Source of the DNA: Haliotis asinina
Taxonomy: Eukaryota; Mollusca; Gastropoda; Lepetellida; Haliotidae
NCBI RefSeq assembly: GCF_037392515.1
Contig: NC_090291.1
Coordinates: 34,557,001 to 34,621,000 of the forward strand
DNA length: 64,000 bases
Direction of reading: 5' to 3'
Made by a program: the position numbers and the translations under genes. Below, in pieces: positions 46,101-58,390 of this stretch. Numbering within the stretch: the stretch's first letter is position 1; every line of letters begins with the position of its first letter. The notes below the pieces were generated by a model. The model made no database searches, had not been told where the DNA came from, and saw only the letters and a list, made by a program, of their open reading frames with translations.

Positions 46101-49100
46101 GGAAAACTTTCTAAATATACTCATGGTAAAATTTGAAGCAACACCCGTATTTTGAGACAAGGCCTATAATCGAGAACACTTATTCCATTTTAGAAAGATA
46201 ACGTCAAATCAACAAAAAAGTGTTGTCTACAAAGTATGCACATTTTATTAAAGAAATGTCAGCACTTTGCCAATTCCATCATGTCACATGGAAGTCCATC
46301 ATGTCCTGTACTGAAATCCACTGTTAACGTTTCTAGGGAACGTATCTTTAGCGTCAGTAGTGGGTGTATCCACCACGAGCCTGAACCATCTCTCGACAAT
46401 GCCATCTCATTGATACAACCAGAATACACTTGAACTGCATTGGCAGATTGTTCCATTCATCTGAGTTCGCGAACATTGGTCAGGGGCCGATCTCTCGAGG
46501 AAATGCTCCTCCCAGTGGCATCCAAGATCTGGACTGACACTTGGCCAGTCGAGGGATTCGATGTTGTGCTGCCTTTTGAGGTCAGTGATCATCCCAGCAT
46601 GATGGGGTGGGCATTGTCATCCTTGTAGAGGTAATCAACGTGAGGATTGGCATACAAAAACGACAGGAGAGTGTTCTCGATGATGTCACAACCATACTTC
46701 TCTGCATCCATCGTGCCTTGGATGACTTTGATGTCTACTACCTGGTCATGACAGAAGGCTGCCCACACCATGACTGACCCACCACCTCCAGCTACTGTTG
46801 TCAGTATGTTTTGAGAGTTAAGTGCTGTGTTGGGAAGACGTCTGACCTGTAAGCGGCCATCAGCAACGTACAGATTGGACCTCGACTTGTCAGACCAAAT
46901 GACATGTCGCCAAGTGCGCAAATTCCAGTTTAGTCATGCCTGTGCCCAAACCAGACGAAGACGCATGTGATTATCGGTCAGTCGGGGTCGTTTCAAGGGA
47001 CAAGCTTGTAAACCAGTGGCTACAAGATGTTTGTTAACCAACTCCCGCAACACATTTACTCCTGTTGTTTGCTGCCACCACTGACAGAGTCGATTGGATG
47101 ACCAGAATGGTTCCTGACGTGCCATACAAAGTAAACGTCTATCATCCCTCAAATTGGTCATTTTGACACAAACTTATCCAGCGGCGACCTTGACTTCACC
47201 AGTTGTACAATATTTTTTAAGCAATCTGCTTACAACGCTATGGCAAACATTAACACGTCTTGCAATCTGACGTAGGGACATGCCACTTTGTCTCATGCCC
47301 ACGATCTGAAATTTGGTAGCCTCAGTTAACTGATTACGTGCCATTTCAATGAATATCAAACCTACTCACTACTACCCTCAAAATTGATTTTTCAGAGATA
47401 TGACCGTGCACGCATTTTCTCTGCATGCGCGTGAAAACCACTCAATGCACATGCATATGGTCTATTCCCTGAGATAGCCAAATTACCAGTCCATGTCACA
47501 CTGCTCCTATAACATTGTGTATATTACACTATTTCCACTTATATCATATCAATTCAGGTGTTGCTTCAAATTTTACCATCAGTATATGAAACATTTATTT
47601 TCTGTTTAACTGATAAGCAACAGTTGCAGACAGTATATGTACTTCTGTTTGATCTTTCGTTTGCATCCATTCTGACTAGAGTGTATACATTCAGAAAACG
47701 TTCAAAATAAGAACATAAACAGAATAAGAATGAATGCCAAGAATAAACAAATGGATGAAATGACTTCTATGTACACATCTGTGAATGTAGTCTACAATGA
47801 AGTAGTGTCCCGGAATCCTATACTGTCAGGAGATCCCATTTTTGACACCCTGGATTAAAACATACTGTGCTGACTGATCCCATTTTTGTTTGACAATTTG
47901 GAACAAAACATACTGTCAAGAGATCCCATTTTGGACTACCAAGAATAAGATACACTGTGCAGAGAGGTCACATCTTTTTGACAATTTGGAACAAAATATG
48001 CTGTGAGAGATTCCAGTTTTGACAATCTGGAATAAGTTATACTGTGCTGACAGATTCGGTTTTACTGTTTGGTACACATTCACCTGCCGTCAAGTAGCCT
48101 ACAAGAACACTTGCTCACAAGACATACTGACCTGTCGAAGTTCAAGTTCTATTCTCTCCACATTGGAGTCAGACTTGTTGTACACATCTACAGTAAACAC
48201 AATGGGCTCCCCTGGGACATAGCCTGTCTTGTTGAGCAAAAGTCTCCCTGTCACGACCCCGGATGAGCAACAGCAAGATTCAACAGTCTGTTCCTGCTCA
48301 CCTTCAATTGGCATCTGAAGAACACAGTACAAATACATTTATCTTACCTCATACATACGTGTCATTTCCTGATTGGCTAAGCATTCTTCTATTAATTTCA
48401 ACGTACCCCACTTACAAGCAAGACACATTTCAATGTATACCGCTGCCAATGGCAACTCATTCGGAACTTTGTGGTAGTACTTCTTTATCACAAATAGCAT
48501 TGAATCATGCATGATGCACAGAAATTACCCATGTTTTGCGAGTGCAAACTGATGGAAGGGGAAAACTCTAAATCTGTTTTTCATGCGTCGTCTCCAAATA
48601 GCTATGAAAAGATTTGCATTCCAATAAATGAACTTTGACAAAACATTCAAATGTAAATATTCAGACTTTACTGAGACAAAAAACAGCAAGATGCACAATT
48701 CGAATCATTTGTTCACACAAACTGGCTGAAGGGTATGATCTGACACCCATACTTCTAACAGTTAAAAAAAGTTAACATTAAGGTGTTTGGTAAGATAAAG
48801 ATGTTGTTCATTGGTCCCTCTGGCTTAGGGAACATAAACATAGAGGGTACATCAACACATGCCCCACTTGTGACCAGTGAACAACTTATAATGTAAAACG
48901 GTATGACAATCTATACTGAATGTCTAGAATATGACCTATTAACCTGACATCTATCACACTATAGAGTGATTACATCAATATATGCCACAACAAATAGTTA
49001 AAAAAGATTAAACCTATTACAGTTTGCATCATGCATTTTTTTCATACCATCTCAAAGCAAATCTTCTGAGCTATAAAATTATGAAAGACAGGACATTTAG

Positions 49101-52100
49101 CAAATGTAATTGTCAGTGATCTGCCATGCTTATAGATGGCGTTACGCAACTCTTGTCATTATGTCTGTTGTTTAACTGTTCTACTTACACTGTACTGCAA
49201 AAATGACATTTCAAAATATCATCTGTACCTAAGTATTCATATTGCCATGGGCATTGTTGAATGAATACAGCCCTAGAAACATTTATATTTTAGTTTATAT
49301 TATATTCATGGCCACATAACTAATAACTCCTTAAGACAGGAGTCCTGTATCTGTGGGATACTGACATAAATAACGTTTTAAACTTCAACATTCAGATTTA
49401 CCATTTTTGGCATCTCTCTATATGCAGTACATTAGATACACAGAGTCCTATTCCATAGAAGCTATCATAGCACTATGACTGTCCGTACCTCCTATACATA
49501 CATTTACGACAGCTACGATACTGTACTAGATATTGTTAGGGTACTTAGGTACAGTGGCACACATAAAAATCACTTGCTCTGATAATTTTTCCACCATACA
49601 GGCTGATTTGTCTCTTCATTTCTTAAATAAGCAACGTAATTAATTTTGGAAAGTCAAGTGGACACCTGTACAGCATGATATACAAATTTGCTAGCCTGAC
49701 AAAAAAACACTACACTGTGACATCAGGTTATTTCCATCCCTGCAATGATTTCTTTGCGAAAAGGGGTCCAGGTCAGTACAATCAGATAAACACCAACAAG
49801 ATCCTATTTGCTATTTGCAATCAACCAACTACTTACAGATGCATTACTGATGAAATTGAGATCGAGATGATGTATGACTGTGAAGGGCCTCTTGGTGTGC
49901 TCATCAAACTTCCAGGGTCGATCTATGGTTGCTCTACAGAAGTAGCGCACGTACCCACGGCGGCCCTCAAAGGATGACGGAAGTGTGGGCTGTAGGGCCA
50001 GGGAGAAGGGGTATTTGTGTAGGCCTGCTGGGTGTTCCACTGATGCCTGACCTGGGAGAGAATACAAATCTGTCAGTATGTAATATATTAGTATATTAGT
50101 AGCTGGACTGCTGGTTGTTGAAGGCTACAGTCAGGTATGTTCCCACTATATGACAATTGTCTCATAGTCAGGCCTGTTGACAACTAATTTGCAATGCTAG
50201 AAAGTTAGGAATTTGTCAAATCTTTCTATTATTTGCAAGCAGATGAAGTTGACCTCCCATGTCAGAATGAATGACTTGGCCACTCTGAGACAGTAAGACA
50301 TGTTATAACCTCATGGTATGAACCCTTTGTTATTGGTTTTGTTTGGTTTGTTTAAAGCCACACTCAGCAACAGTCCAGCTGTATGGTGGCAGAAAGTAAA
50401 TAATATAACCTGTGTCAGACAATCCAATGATCAACAACATCAGCATCAATCTACACAATCAAGTCAGTAAGTCTGACAACCCAAGCCCATTGGTCGCCAC
50501 TTACGACAAGCATGGGTCGCTGAATATCAAGTCTAACCCCGATCTTCACAGGTTCTTTTTTGTGTGACATCCAGGGACCAAGCACATCAACCTGTCCTTA
50601 AGCCATGCTACTGAACATTTATTATCCCGAAAAAACCCTACATATTTCCATCATGCTCCCATGGTTCAAAGATGGCAGCACCTACGGTGAAACCAACAAT
50701 CAGTATCAACCGAATGTCCAATGTGACAAACTTGAGCATGCATGTCAGAACATGTGTGTACATCATTTAGATCCAAACAAGAAGTATTATTCATACACCA
50801 TTTAGGAACTTGATATGTTATCAAAATATGAGATGTTCCAACATTGACTTGTAATCCATGTTTCTTAATCAATATTCGTAGTAATTACAATTTACACAGA
50901 ATCTTCAGCAGCATACAAGCCAGAGTCTGTTGTTCAATGCATGTTAAGTTCGATGATCTGTATCCTATCCTAAAGCATGGGAGTGTCTTACCTGTCCCGT
51001 ACAGTTTGATCTGATGTTGGATGTAGCCTTCATTTCCACGGTAGTCTGTCTTTGTCCTACCATGTTTCACCTCCCAGTGGGCCTTGGCACGGCCCTCGAA
51101 GTAGATGACAATACCTGAAACAAACGTTAAACAAATGAATTCTTACACCCTGTTACTTTTTGTTATATTTGTTTTGTTTAGACTGTTTGTTTGTTGAGCC
51201 ATACTCAGCAATACTCCAGCTATATGGTGGCCTGAGTCATATAAAATGACTAAAAACACATTCAAACTTACCTGTCACTTTAAACATTTACAGGTATGGT
51301 ACATATTATCAGTCATAAAATTTATGACTTTTTTGGAGGTTTTATAAGGTCCAATCAAAATTCTAAGACACTGTATAAACACATATAACACATAAGCAGT
51401 TGAAAACAAACGTTGGACCAACAATCAGAGGAAGATACTAAACTCCTGCACCAGGAAAATTTTGCAATGGACATTAATAAATATCCACTATCATTATATC
51501 ATATCAGGATTGAGGCATGACACACCTCAGTTTTTTTACATGTGTGGGGGTCATCTTCTATAAAACGTCATCAAATAATCTTAGAATAATAAAACTATCA
51601 TTATTCAAGACTAGTACAAACAGCTTGTGAAGAAACCTGGAAAAGAATAAACAAACACTTGTCCTTTCAGGTGTTCAGGTGTCAATCTTAAAGTACAAAA
51701 TGTCCCTTAGGCCAACATTCTCGATATCTACTGGGTTATGTTCCGATAAATTGCCACTACACCCTGGATGCATCTACGTGTCAGCCCAATAATTTTACTA
51801 CCTCCCTTTGCCCTTTTTACATTAGCCAATCAGCTAAGCCACTGTTACAACCGCGCTTGCAGGCGTCAACAAAGATAGTGGTTGCAGATGTGAAGGTTTG
51901 TTCTGCATCATCTGTGTTGCCAAGTCAAATCGGTTAGATAATTTAAGAAGTGAAAGTGACTTGTGATTGGTACATTAAACTTCAAAGCTTTAACACCTGA
52001 CTGTGGACAAAGGAGGTAACAAATTCTTCGGGCTGAGCCATAGGTGCATTCAGGGTATAGTGGAGATTTACGGGAATGTATACCCTGGAGATATTGAGGA

Positions 52101-52447
52101 TGGTAAGCCCATAGACCGGATGATACTTTTCACCACACTTTAATATTTGCAGTTATACTTTAATTGTAGCATATGACACTTCTTCTCAGTCTTCTGTAAT
52201 GCAATGATCTTAAACACGACTTTCCCTATCCCACAGTTTGTGACTTATTTGTGACAAATTCTCATCTGGCTCCAAAGAAGAGTTTGGCACCTTCGTACTT
52301 ATATGACTTCAAAAGATGACAGAGATACTCACTTCTCATCTTCATGGGCTGTGTAAGTTTAAGGACGACCTCTCCCTTGACATGCTCCCCAGACACAAAC
52401 ACGCCACGGTCATTATCAAAGCGGATCTCGAACCTTTCGAGCTTCAT
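43176..52447 (-). CDS. Alpha-arrestin, arrestin domain-containing protein (ARRDC2/3/TXNIP-like), 7 coding exons
   Basis: Coding exons, in transcript order: 52447-52333, 51114-50992, 50051-49837, 48314-48132, 45890-45681, 44909-44744, 43408-43176. All introns are GT-AG, phases match, and the total is 1245 nt (414 residues, about the length of vertebrate ARRDC3). Seen: the arrestin N-domain (1 to about 151) with FDNDRGVFVSGEHVKGEV, YFEGRAKAHWEVKHG, and LPSSFEGRRGYVRYFCRA; the arrestin C-domain (about 160-305) with TGRLLLNKTGYVPGEPI, PPSGLEGCSIIDIQYI and ERGIIIGTIPLH; and a proline-rich tail with PPPY (332-335), PPSY (339-342) and PPAY (408-411). Family members use PPxY motifs to recruit NEDD4-type HECT ubiquitin ligases to membrane cargo at the plasma membrane and endosomes. 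The ATG lies 15 nt inside an exon whose acceptor is at 52464-52463, so an upstream non-coding exon is likely. The exact orthology group among ARRDC2, 3, 4 and TXNIP cannot be settled by eye. Confidence 0.93.
43932..44790 (-). repeat. Tandem array of about 145-base units copying the 3' edge and donor of alpha-arrestin exon 6
   Basis: Four diverged units are anchored by ACTTACATTCACAGTA-like segments at about 44292, 44448, 44593 and 44738. The last overlaps the real exon 6 donor (44743-44742). Each unit has a GATCAGCC-like coding scrap, a donor region and a CAATCACAGGAGAGTGGAGC-like intron piece. Three of the four keep a GT donor; the 44593 unit has lost it. A SINE interrupts the outermost unit. 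Confidence 0.85.
43983..44263 (-). mobile_element. Full-length SINE family A copy with 12-base target duplication
   Basis: A complete, little-diverged copy, from the (GTGA)n tail to the GGGACCTTCACGGGTC head. It is flanked by the exact direct repeat GAGTTCTGTTGG (43971-43982, 44264-44275). It sits inside the exon 6 edge tandem array of the alpha-arrestin gene. Confidence 0.92.
45216..45412 (-). mobile_element. SINE family A copy with 13-base target duplication
   Basis: A shortened family A copy without the (CTCA)n tail, between exact direct repeats ATCAAGAAATGGA (45203-45215 and 45413-45425). It lies in intron 5 of the alpha-arrestin gene. Confidence 0.85.
46120..47582 (-). mobile_element. 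Tc1/mariner transposon relic with near-perfect terminal inverted repeats
   Basis: The element is 1463 bp, flanked by TA on both sides (46118-46119, 47583-47584), with terminal inverted repeats of about 26 bp that differ at one base. The inner 23 bp (ATGGTAAAATTTGAAGCAAC onward) match perfectly. The transposase reads on the minus strand: an HTH segment (SLRQIARRVNVCHSVVSRLL, about 47285-47230), a first-Asp region VIWSDKS (about 46900), a second-Asp region YKDDNAHP (about 46610) and WPSVSPDL (about 46540). It is dead: there are two in-frame stops, near 47172 and 46932, at least one frameshift near 46600, and more decay towards the C-terminus. It sits in intron 4 of the alpha-arrestin gene in the same orientation as the gene. 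Confidence 0.88.
47815..48080. repeat. Minisatellite, about 44-base unit, six copies
   Basis: Units start with ATACTGTGCTGACAGAT-like sequence and continue through CCCATTTTTGACAATTTGGA-like sequence. Unit length varies by a few bases. It lies in intron 4 of the alpha-arrestin gene, about 50 bases from exon 4. Confidence 0.75.
50343..50553 (-). mobile_element. SINE family A copy, diverged
   Basis: GCCACACTCAGCAACAGTCC, CAGACAATCCAATGATCAAC and CCCCGATCTTCACAGGT keep the family A order. It lies in intron 2 of the alpha-arrestin gene. Confidence 0.75.
51186..51232 (-). mobile_element. SINE family A fragment
   Basis: Only ACTCAGCAATACTCCAGCTA and a few flanking bases remain. Confidence 0.6.
51709..52110. 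mobile_element. Foldback (long inverted repeat) element
   Basis: The left arm (about 51709-51845) and right arm (about 51970-52110) are diverged reverse complements sharing blocks such as TACCTCC, CACCCTGGATGCATC and TTCCGATAAA-like sequence. There is no coding content. It lies in intron 1 of the alpha-arrestin gene. Arm edges are approximate. Confidence 0.7.
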
Positions 52448-52724
52448 TTTTATAATATTGGTCTGGAACAATCAAACAAAAGAAGAAATGACCACTCAGA
52501 TGTAACCAGTCATGAGAGTAAATGACTGTTGTTTCTTCTGTATGCTACAGTTCATGAACCTGCCAGAATATTAGTCAATAAAATACATACATAAATTGGT
52601 TGAAATCCCACACTTTAAGATTGGTTCATTACCAACAAGCAATTCTAAACAAGAGTCATCAGAAGATGACATATCCCCTCAGCCCCCACATATTTGAAAG
52701 GACAAATCATCTGACAGTTACTCA

Positions 52725-53330
52725 TTGTGTTTTTAGACCAAGTCTGAATTGTTTCCATGGAATTCATGAAAAATATAAATGTCATATATCTGTAATCAGA
52801 AAAAGTCACCATTTCAAGATCTGTCTCATATATCTGCCAAGATCTTTTGAAAGATATGAAATGGTTTTTGAATTGTGCTCTGGAAAACAACTCCGAAATA
52901 TGTTCAGTTTTGGAGTTGTGCTCCGGAAACGAAGCCATCACTACATTTTGAGACTAAGTCCGAAACATTTCCATGGAAACCGAGAAAATGAAAAATCACA
53001 AAAACCTGTAAATAGCAAAAGGCACCACTTTGGGGTCTGCCAGACATAATCTACCAAGTTTTGCAGAAAAATATTGAACGGTTTTTGAGTTCTGCTCTGG
53101 AAACGAAGCCCACCCCACCATTAGACTAACATCAAAATGTTCCTTAGAAAAACAAAACAAAACAAAAATAAAAATGCCAAAACTCTGTAAGTAGCAAAAG
53201 GCACATCTATAGGTTGAGATTATTATATCTGTCAAGTTTGGTCTAAAAATACTGAACACTTTCTCAGTTATGCCCCGGAAACATTATGATCATGGACAGA
53301 CGGACGGACAGACAGACGAGGCGTCGACTA
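52725..53330. repeat. Three diverged tandem copies of a roughly 180-200-base unit, ending in a GGACAGACGGACGG motif
   Basis: Each copy carries a TTTCCATGGAA-like start, a CTGTAAATAGCAAAAGGCAC-like middle and a GTTCTGCTCTGGAAACGAAG-like end. The last copy runs into GGACAGACGGACGGACAGAC. It lies upstream of the alpha-arrestin coding exons. Confidence 0.65.
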
Positions 53331-56300
53331 TAAAAATTGTGGTTCTCTGTTGTTGCGAACACTGCATTTGATGAAACCATGAGAGTTCAAGAGTGTTTTT
53401 GAGAAATATTCATATATGTCTTTTCAGCAAGTGAAGTGAATTTTCTTAGAATTTCACACATTCTCAGGCCCTTGCAAATTCCAAGATATGTTCCTTTTTC
53501 ACACACAAAATCCAAAATCATTTGCGTTCGATTTTGAGTGAATGTGATCAATTGCTTGGGTAGTTTGGTTACTACAGTCAGTCTTTGATTTTTTCAACGA
53601 ACTGTGACACTACTACTTACTTGGCTAAAACAACACACCTCTCCCTTTAGCTACTTATCGAACAGTGATCTTTTCTCATGATTTTTACTAATTCAGTGTA
53701 TAGTTTATTGATGCATCTTTTACATATGATTTGAGTAAGTGAGTACTTAAACCATTAGGATACCTCATCCACCCTCAAATCGTTCGAGATTTGCAACTTT
53801 CACTGACATGCATATTTTCCACAGAACATTTGTTTTATTTTATTTTCATTCACTTACAAGGAATATGTACAGTAGGTACATTGAGTATGACACCATAGAT
53901 ATGCCAGCTGAACTAATGATGGGTTCTTTATTCATGTCACATAGCACAAATGCGCTACAGCTGAAATGGTAAGGATGCTGGCCCAACATAGCAAACAGGG
54001 TGTGACCACTGGCAAAATCTGACAACCAAATTGATGTAGCGTAAGTTTCTAGGGAACAGTAATACTCCAATTTTATATTTTCATTTCAATGTTCACCTTT
54101 ATATTTCCTGATAAAGTGACAGCACTCCATGATTATGCAAAACAGTGTGATATGAACATGATGAAAGAAACACTGTTCACGATACACTCCGAATCAAGTT
54201 CCATGACACATAGTGTTTGTTAAAAGCATAGTGAGGAGACGGTGAATGTTTTTGAAGACAATTTCTTTACATTCATACATACACAATGTTTGAAGGATAC
54301 TTCAAAACCTGATGACATTAGGCAAATTGACATGGATAAGACCAAACTGCATCCATTTCTTATCTTGTGCAGGTCATATTTTTGTAAATTCTGAATATTT
54401 TGACAATTGTAAATCAAATTCTGGACTTTTATTGTCATTTTCGGTATACTTGGGGGTCAAATAATGGCCTCTGAGAAGAGCACAATCCTCTGCAGGTGCA
54501 ATGACAATAAACATAATATGCACAGGGTGAAATCTCACACTAAGTTTCCAAACACCACCAGAATTTCATTAACATCAGTGCTGTGAAACGTTGACATTTA
54601 CCTCGTTAATATTTTTCATCACTACACCCCTCATCCTTCATCAGTGCTCTGAACTCTGAACAATTTGCAGAATAAAAGGGCAGTTGAGTGTGTAATTCAT
54701 GACAGCTATATCAAGGCACTGCTTACAAGCACCACAAGGTTTGCTGCTTAAATCATCAATTAATTATGTGCATCAATTTTTAACAACATAATTGATGCTT
54801 CCAGCTATACAGCAGTCACCTACCTGTCATGACAGAGTAAACATGTCACGTACCAAACAAGCCTCTATCTGGCCAAGGGAAGCAACTCCCACACAGCTCA
54901 ATGGAGAAATGTCAGTATGTCAGCAAGAGAGCATTCTAGCAATGAGCTGGGCATGCAAGAATTTTGATTATCAAGAGTTACTGTATTACACTACTGGCTG
55001 GTTTGACAAATCGACAATGTCAAATGATTTAAGGTCTGCATTTACAGTTAACACGTTGATTCATGTCTATGGAGCATTTTAAAATTAGATATTATCTGTG
55101 AAAGTTACATTTTTCAGCTTTGTGAATGTATGATATATTTGCTAATATACAGAGTTGTGTTTCATTGCTAACATTTAGTATGTGTAACTACTTATGAAAT
55201 GTATAACTGTAAAAGCATACCTTAGGGGCTGGAAAGGACTCAACAAGTTTCAACATGAACACTGGTTAAGCCTACAGCAGTACTCATAAGGGCTGAGCCG
55301 GGTCCAAATTTTTTACCTTGGCACCCCTTGCCTATTAACCCTACCCTGCCCAAATACCCATTACGTTAATTCCTGACATCAAATTTGCAAGAAATGGCAA
55401 TATATGATGATAAAATTCTGGAGTTTTTCAATGGCTTAACCATGTATTATATAATCAAAAGAAGTGACTGTGAATTATATATAAATCTCCAAAGACAATA
55501 CAACCTATAAATCATGAAAGAATAACAGATTACATTGTTCAATCCATTAGTCATATGATCACAACGGGCCTAGTATTGAGAAGGGTACCTGGGATCACAC
55601 TTTGTCAGTCAAGAACAGATTTGAGTGTTTTTGTTGGGTTGAGAGTTCCAAACCCACTGTCAAATACGTATGTTCTTACTTCATGTTTTATCAACAACAA
55701 AAGGAGGAAAAAGCCTGTATGTCTTCTCATGGATCAGCTACAAAAGCCTCCTTTCACAGAATCAGAATGTTTCCACACAAAATATGGCAAGTTGAGCTAT
55801 GAAACTCAGGGTCATCCACTTTTCTTTACAAACCAAGCCTTATTCTTTCAGAATGGCCCTTTCAAATGTTAATAATGTTTACAGGTCAACAAACCAAAAC
55901 CTGTTATAACATATTAAAAAAGCTCCAATAATGGGGTAATTCAAATGGCCATATTGTTACAAGAGTGTATTTTCTGTAAATTGTATTATTGTCGAAGTGA
56001 TGATGATTACTGGGTCACGATGTTTAAAGTTTTGAGTGATGGTTAATATGGGTCACATTTCGTATCATAAAAGTTCAATGCTATTAGTATTTTAGCGGCA
56101 GGCCTTTAAGGTAGTGCTCTTGAGTTGCCTCCCTTGACTAGTTGTGTTTACTTCCGGGAGTCTGCAAAAAAGTTCAAAGTTGGTGGTGATGTGGTCACAA
56201 AGTGCTCGAATATTCAGGAATCAGCGACTGTGAATACATAAGGCTGGTTATTGTGTTGATGACACACACAGACGACTCTTGGAATAACTTAAGTACATCA

Positions 56301-57181
56301 TTCAGCCTACCTAGACTCTGCCACTTTGTCAACATCGACATACATGACCACTGTCTGACTGCTCGCTATGCAACATTCAGAATAACTGTTTTTCACTGTA
56401 AACCAAGACTTTGGTGAATTGATATTATACTTGTGACCCATTTCTTTACATTTGATTCTGCTGCATTGTACTATAAACCTCTATTGTGAATCTTTGTATC
56501 TTGCTCTTTGGTCAATACATAATATTGGATATTTTAGACTTGTCAGTGTCGTATTTTACTGGTTCTGAGTGGATTTCCTACACTTTTTCTCAAGGCAAAT
56601 TATTAATCGTAACGATATGAAAATGATGCATTACGCCACAAGTTTTGATAACAGGTAAACACAAGGACTACTCTGAATACACTCTGGCCATTACAACATG
56701 TCTATGTAATATGTAGTGAAACAATATTAATAATTATTCATGTATACTCCATGTTTACTATCAAGGAATTATGATAACAAAATGTGTCATTGCTTAGGAC
56801 GAAACATTTCAGTAATTCTGAAAAGCAGAAGGGAAATACATCACAAACAATGTCGCTTATGCTTATAACTATAGGCTTATGACATAAGTGGGCCATGGTA
56901 AAATGACACAAATTATGCTAATGGGTGGCCTGGATATTTTAATCCATGTTGCTCATCTCACTTAGGTAAGCAATGTACTCGTAAAACATTCTCTTAAAAA
57001 TATTTGATTCTAGTGCCAATGCATTATTTACTGATTTCATGAAGGGATATGGTTCAAGCAACCAATACAGGACTGAATTGTAACAAGACGTGTAAGTACC
57101 AGAAAAACGTTCTGATGTAAAAAGAAAAACTTTGACGCACTTCACTGCAATCTAACTGTTCTGAAAAAAGCATGACCATGA

Positions 57182-57283
57182 TTTGTTGTTTAAGGCTGCA
57201 CTCAGCAATAGTTCAGCTTATGGTGGTGGCCTGTAAACAATTGAGTCTGGACCTGACAATCAAGTGATCAACAACATGAGCAG
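57182..57283 (-). mobile_element. SINE family A fragment
   Basis: GGCTGCACTCAGCAATAGTT through GATCAACAACATGAGCAG, with the head half missing. Confidence 0.7.
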
Positions 57284-57330
57284 AAATATTGTGAGGACAC
57301 ATCTGTGAATATGCATCATAGTGGCATGAT

Positions 57331-57489
57331 TGAGTGAGTTGGGTTCTACACTTGAAAACAATATTCCACCAATATCATGGCAGAAGATACAAGAAATGGG
57401 CTTCAAACAATGTGCTTATGTGGGGAATCAAACGCAGGTCTTCAGATTGACTGGCAAGATGCTTTAACCACTAGCCTACCCTATCCCCT
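57331..57489 (-). mobile_element. SINE family B copy
   Basis: GATTGAGTGAGTTGGGTTC through GGGGAATCAAACGCAGGTC and ACCACTAGCCTACCCTATCC. Confidence 0.78.
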
Positions 57490-57659
57490 CCATAGTGGCA
57501 TAAAGAGATGGGATGGTATAGCGTTTTCTAGCCTAGCATCTAGCCTCTGAAATGAATGTATTTTACAGAATAAATGCTTCAAAAATAATTATCATAAACA
57601 TTATAAAAATGAGCAGGAAGACTTTCATGCTCAGAAACAGTTGTCATTGTAAAATAGAT

Positions 57660-58390
57660 AACAATTCTAACCAGCTCTCAAGGCAGTGCTCTTTTCACAT
57701 CACAAACATCATCTCTATCAGGAAATATATCACTACTCAGTCTGTCGCAACTACTCCTTTCTGGACTCGATTACTGCAAAGGCCTCATTGCCGAAGCACC
57801 ATAACTGTCACACCTACACCACAGAAACAAAAAGACAACAGCTCAAAGTGTCTCACTTACAATCACATAAGACCCATTCTGAAGAAACTACATCGGCTAC
57901 CAGTGATATACATACTGAAGTTCAAAGTCCTCTGTCTGACTTCAGAGCATCTCTGGCACTGCTCCATGACACGATTGAAGTTTACTATCCCCCCCACATT
58001 GCTCTGTTACACAAAGCTCTCATCAGTATAAGAACTTGTAACTTTTCTTGTAGCATTCATACTTTCCATACTTAAACTCTGACTAATGATAGTTGTAGCA
58101 CTACAAGAGCTTTGTGAACCAGGGCCCAGGACACTCAGATCCTCAGACCAAAACCTCACAGTTCCAAATGCAAAGACAGCTTGCTAAGGACAGAGTGGAA
58201 CAACCTCCCATTACATGTGAAAGACTCATCATCACTTAAAAGTTCAATCATTCCATAGAACACTAAATAGCTTTCTGCTTCAACAAGCTTTCTGTGCCTG
58301 AGCTCTGAACTGTGTGACATCCAGATCTTGTATAAAGTTCTATTCCTGCGCTTAGAGCATGCTGATGCATTGAACACTACACTATATGAA
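57660..58390 (+). mobile_element. LINE 3' fragment (non-LTR reverse transcriptase C-terminal region), decayed
   Basis: Pieces in shifting plus-strand frames match the widespread C-terminal region of CR1/Jockey-like LINE reverse transcriptases: LLLSGLDYCKGLIAEAP (about 57744-57795), HIRPILKKLHRLPV (about 57862-57905), and later a VWNNLPLHVKDS-like piece (about 58190-58225). Several frameshifts separate them. Only the 3' end is present, as expected for 5'-truncated LINE copies. The clade is not resolved. Confidence 0.6.

Larger units (their letters stand above)
43409..52332 (-). other. Alpha-arrestin introns: content
   Basis: Introns: 52332-51115, 50991-50052, 49836-48315, 48131-45891, 45680-44910, 44743-43409. 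Intron 1 holds a foldback element (51709-52110) and a SINE scrap (51186-51232). Intron 2 holds a SINE (50343-50553). In intron 3 I see no clear repeat apart from a possible diverged dispersed repeat near 49440-49550. Intron 4 holds a 44-base minisatellite and a Tc1/mariner relic. Intron 5 holds a SINE with a 13-base target duplication. Intron 6 holds a tandem array of exon 6 edge copies, interrupted by a SINE. Confidence 0.8.

Noticed and set aside
47815-48080. Regularly spaced repeats that could suggest a CRISPR array
   Set aside because: The units are diverged and contiguous without unique spacers, and the DNA is animal nuclear.
52600-53049. 149-codon frame upstream of the arrestin exons
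   Set aside because: It runs through the triplicated repeat and its repeats are at DNA level, not protein-like.
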